DNA of 6,675 nt from VAZQ01 sp050725815 (GTDB lineage Bacteria > Pseudomonadota > Alphaproteobacteria > Rhizobiales > Xanthobacteraceae), in NCBI GenBank assembly GCA_050725815.1, contig JBOHIG010000341.1, positions 1 to 6,675 on the forward strand, in the 5' to 3' direction. A program made the position numbers and the translations under genes. Positions 6,007 to 6,675 of the stretch are shown piece by piece; the first letter of the stretch is position 1; each line of letters opens with the position of its first letter. The notes under the pieces are model-generated. The model saw only the letters and a list, made by a program, of their open reading frames with translations. It was not told the DNA's origin and made no database searches.

Positions 6007-6431
6007 TCATCGGCATCGGGTCGGACCTGGTCGACGTGCGGCGCATCGAGCGGGTGATCGCCCGGCATGGCGACCGCTTCATTGCGCGCATCTTCACCGC
6101 GACCGAGCGCGCCAAGGCCGAGCGCCGCGCAACCCGCGTGGAAACCTATGCCAAGCGCTTCGCCGCCAAGGAGGCCTGCGCCAAGGCGCTCGGCACAGGC
6201 TTTCGCAAAGGCGTGTTCTGGCGCGATCTCGGCGTGGTCAATCTGCCATCGGGCCGACCGACCATGGAATTGACCGGAGGCGCGCTCGCGCGGCTGCGGG
6301 CCATCACGCCGAAGGGCTGCGAACCGCGAATCGACGTCACAATCACCGACGAGGGGCCGATGGCCCAGGCGTTCGTCATGATCACGGCGGTTCGGCGCGA
6401 CAAATCAGCCGGCGGCGGTGTCGGAGCATGA
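6003..6431 (+). CDS. acpS: Holo-[acyl-carrier-protein] synthase
   Basis: A 142-residue phosphopantetheinyl transferase that moves 4'-phosphopantetheine from CoA to a Ser of apo-ACP, which is needed for fatty acid synthesis. MIIGIGSDLVDVRRIERV (1-18) carries the Mg2+ ligand Asp8, and KRFAAKEACAKALGTG (51-66) carries the second acidic ligand Glu57 and the CoA-binding stretch. FTATERAKAE and TITDEGPMAQAFVMI are also typical; homologues act as trimers. The ATG overlaps the pdxJ stop (ATGA), so translation is probably coupled; no separate strong ribosome site is seen. About 12 residues (RRDKSAGGGVGA) extend past the last conserved strand, a little longer than the E. coli enzyme of 126 residues. 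An upstream extension of the same open frame through the end of pdxJ is not supported by the family. Confidence 0.96.
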   Translation: MIIGIGSDLVDVRRIERVIARHGDRFIARIFTATERAKAERRATRVETYAKRFAAKEACAKALGTGFRKGVFWRDLGVVNLPSGRPTMELTGGALARLRAITPKGCEPRIDVTITDEGPMAQAFVMITAVRRDKSAGGGVGA

Positions 6432-6675
6432 CGGTCGCGAAAAATGCTGCAAAATGAATTCACAAGGCGGCGCCGGGACTGGTTGCGGTGTGTCCGGCCC
6501 CGGCCGTTCCAACGATCTGCTATCGCCTTGAAAATGACGTAGAATCGGCCGGCGGCCGGCTCCCATCAATTTCCGTTGCCTTGATTGCGCGGCGGCACAC
6601 CAGGGGATAGAACGGTGCAGGGGCCTAGTGGAGTGGATTTGACATTCGCGATCCACTTGGCAGCGGGTTCGGACG
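6432..6675. other. Region after acpS without a recognisable gene
   Basis: These 244 bases hold no ORF I can assign on either strand. A 9-codon ORF (6428-6457, MTVAKNAAK) begins with an ATG overlapping the acpS stop as ATGA and ends in another ATGA at 6454-6457 that opens a 25-codon ORF to 6531. Both are too short to call. A possible -10 (TAGAAT, 6540-6545) has only a weak -35. GCCGGC occurs twice at 6548-6560. A minus-strand open frame (6405-6656, GTG start) shows no known motif. No intrinsic terminator follows acpS. lepB, often next in related genomes, is not seen. Confidence 0.6.
6632..6657. repeat. Short inverted repeat with TTGACA in its loop
   Basis: AGTGGAT (6632-6638) and ATCCACT (6651-6657) are exact reverse complements, 12 bases apart. 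The loop begins with TTGACA (6639-6644), a perfect -35 hexamer, but no -10 follows at 16-18 bases before the window ends. AGTGG also occurs directly before the first arm (6627-6631). Its role is unknown. Confidence 0.55.

Noticed and set aside
6466..6500. Possible terminator after acpS (GCCGGGAC pairing with GTCCGGC)
   Set aside because: The stem needs a bulge, the loop is long and no T-run follows.
6405..6656. 83-codon minus-strand frame at the right end
   Set aside because: It needs a GTG start inside the inverted repeat, overlaps acpS in antisense, and shows no motif, ribosome site or plausible domain.

Overview
The window is GC-rich, tightly packed bacterial chromosome from an alphaproteobacterium, most likely of the Hyphomicrobiales (Bradyrhizobium/Rhodopseudomonas/Afipia-like). 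This rests on the closeness of the predicted proteins to that group (omega subunit with an acidic tail, a single bifunctional Rsh, PdxJ, AcpS) and on the gene order NYN protein / rpoZ / rsh / pdxJ / acpS, which I know from that order. The genus is an inference from memory, not a search.

Left part (1-2011). The window opens inside the last 44 codons of a glyoxalase-fold (VOC) gene. Its stop overlaps the start of a peroxiredoxin gene in a TGATG junction. Two genes read leftward towards them: a family 5-type uracil-DNA glycosylase, whose end overlaps the peroxiredoxin end by 70 bases, and, 6 bases upstream of it, a LabA-like NYN-domain protein. A perfect 14-base inverted repeat lies at the very left edge.

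Middle (2012-2309) is a 298-base divergent control region with no convincing gene.

Right part (2310-6431) is core housekeeping: rpoZ (RNA polymerase omega), a tandem hairpin acting as a likely partial terminator, then rsh (ppGpp synthetase/hydrolase), pdxJ (vitamin B6 synthesis) and acpS (activation of acyl carrier protein), all on the + strand and closely spaced or overlapping. rpoZ and rsh are functionally linked in many bacteria because omega forms part of a ppGpp site on RNA polymerase; pdxJ-acpS is an ATGA overlap.

The last 244 bases hold no recognisable gene. In related genomes lepB usually follows acpS; here only a 9-codon start-like ORF overlaps the acpS stop, followed by GC-rich non-coding sequence and a small inverted repeat. 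I see no CRISPR array, no tRNA or rRNA, no transposase and no new multigene system. The points most worth a second look are the edge inverted repeat, the lost lepB junction, the zinc-ligand-less Rsh and the unusual peroxiredoxin active-site loop.
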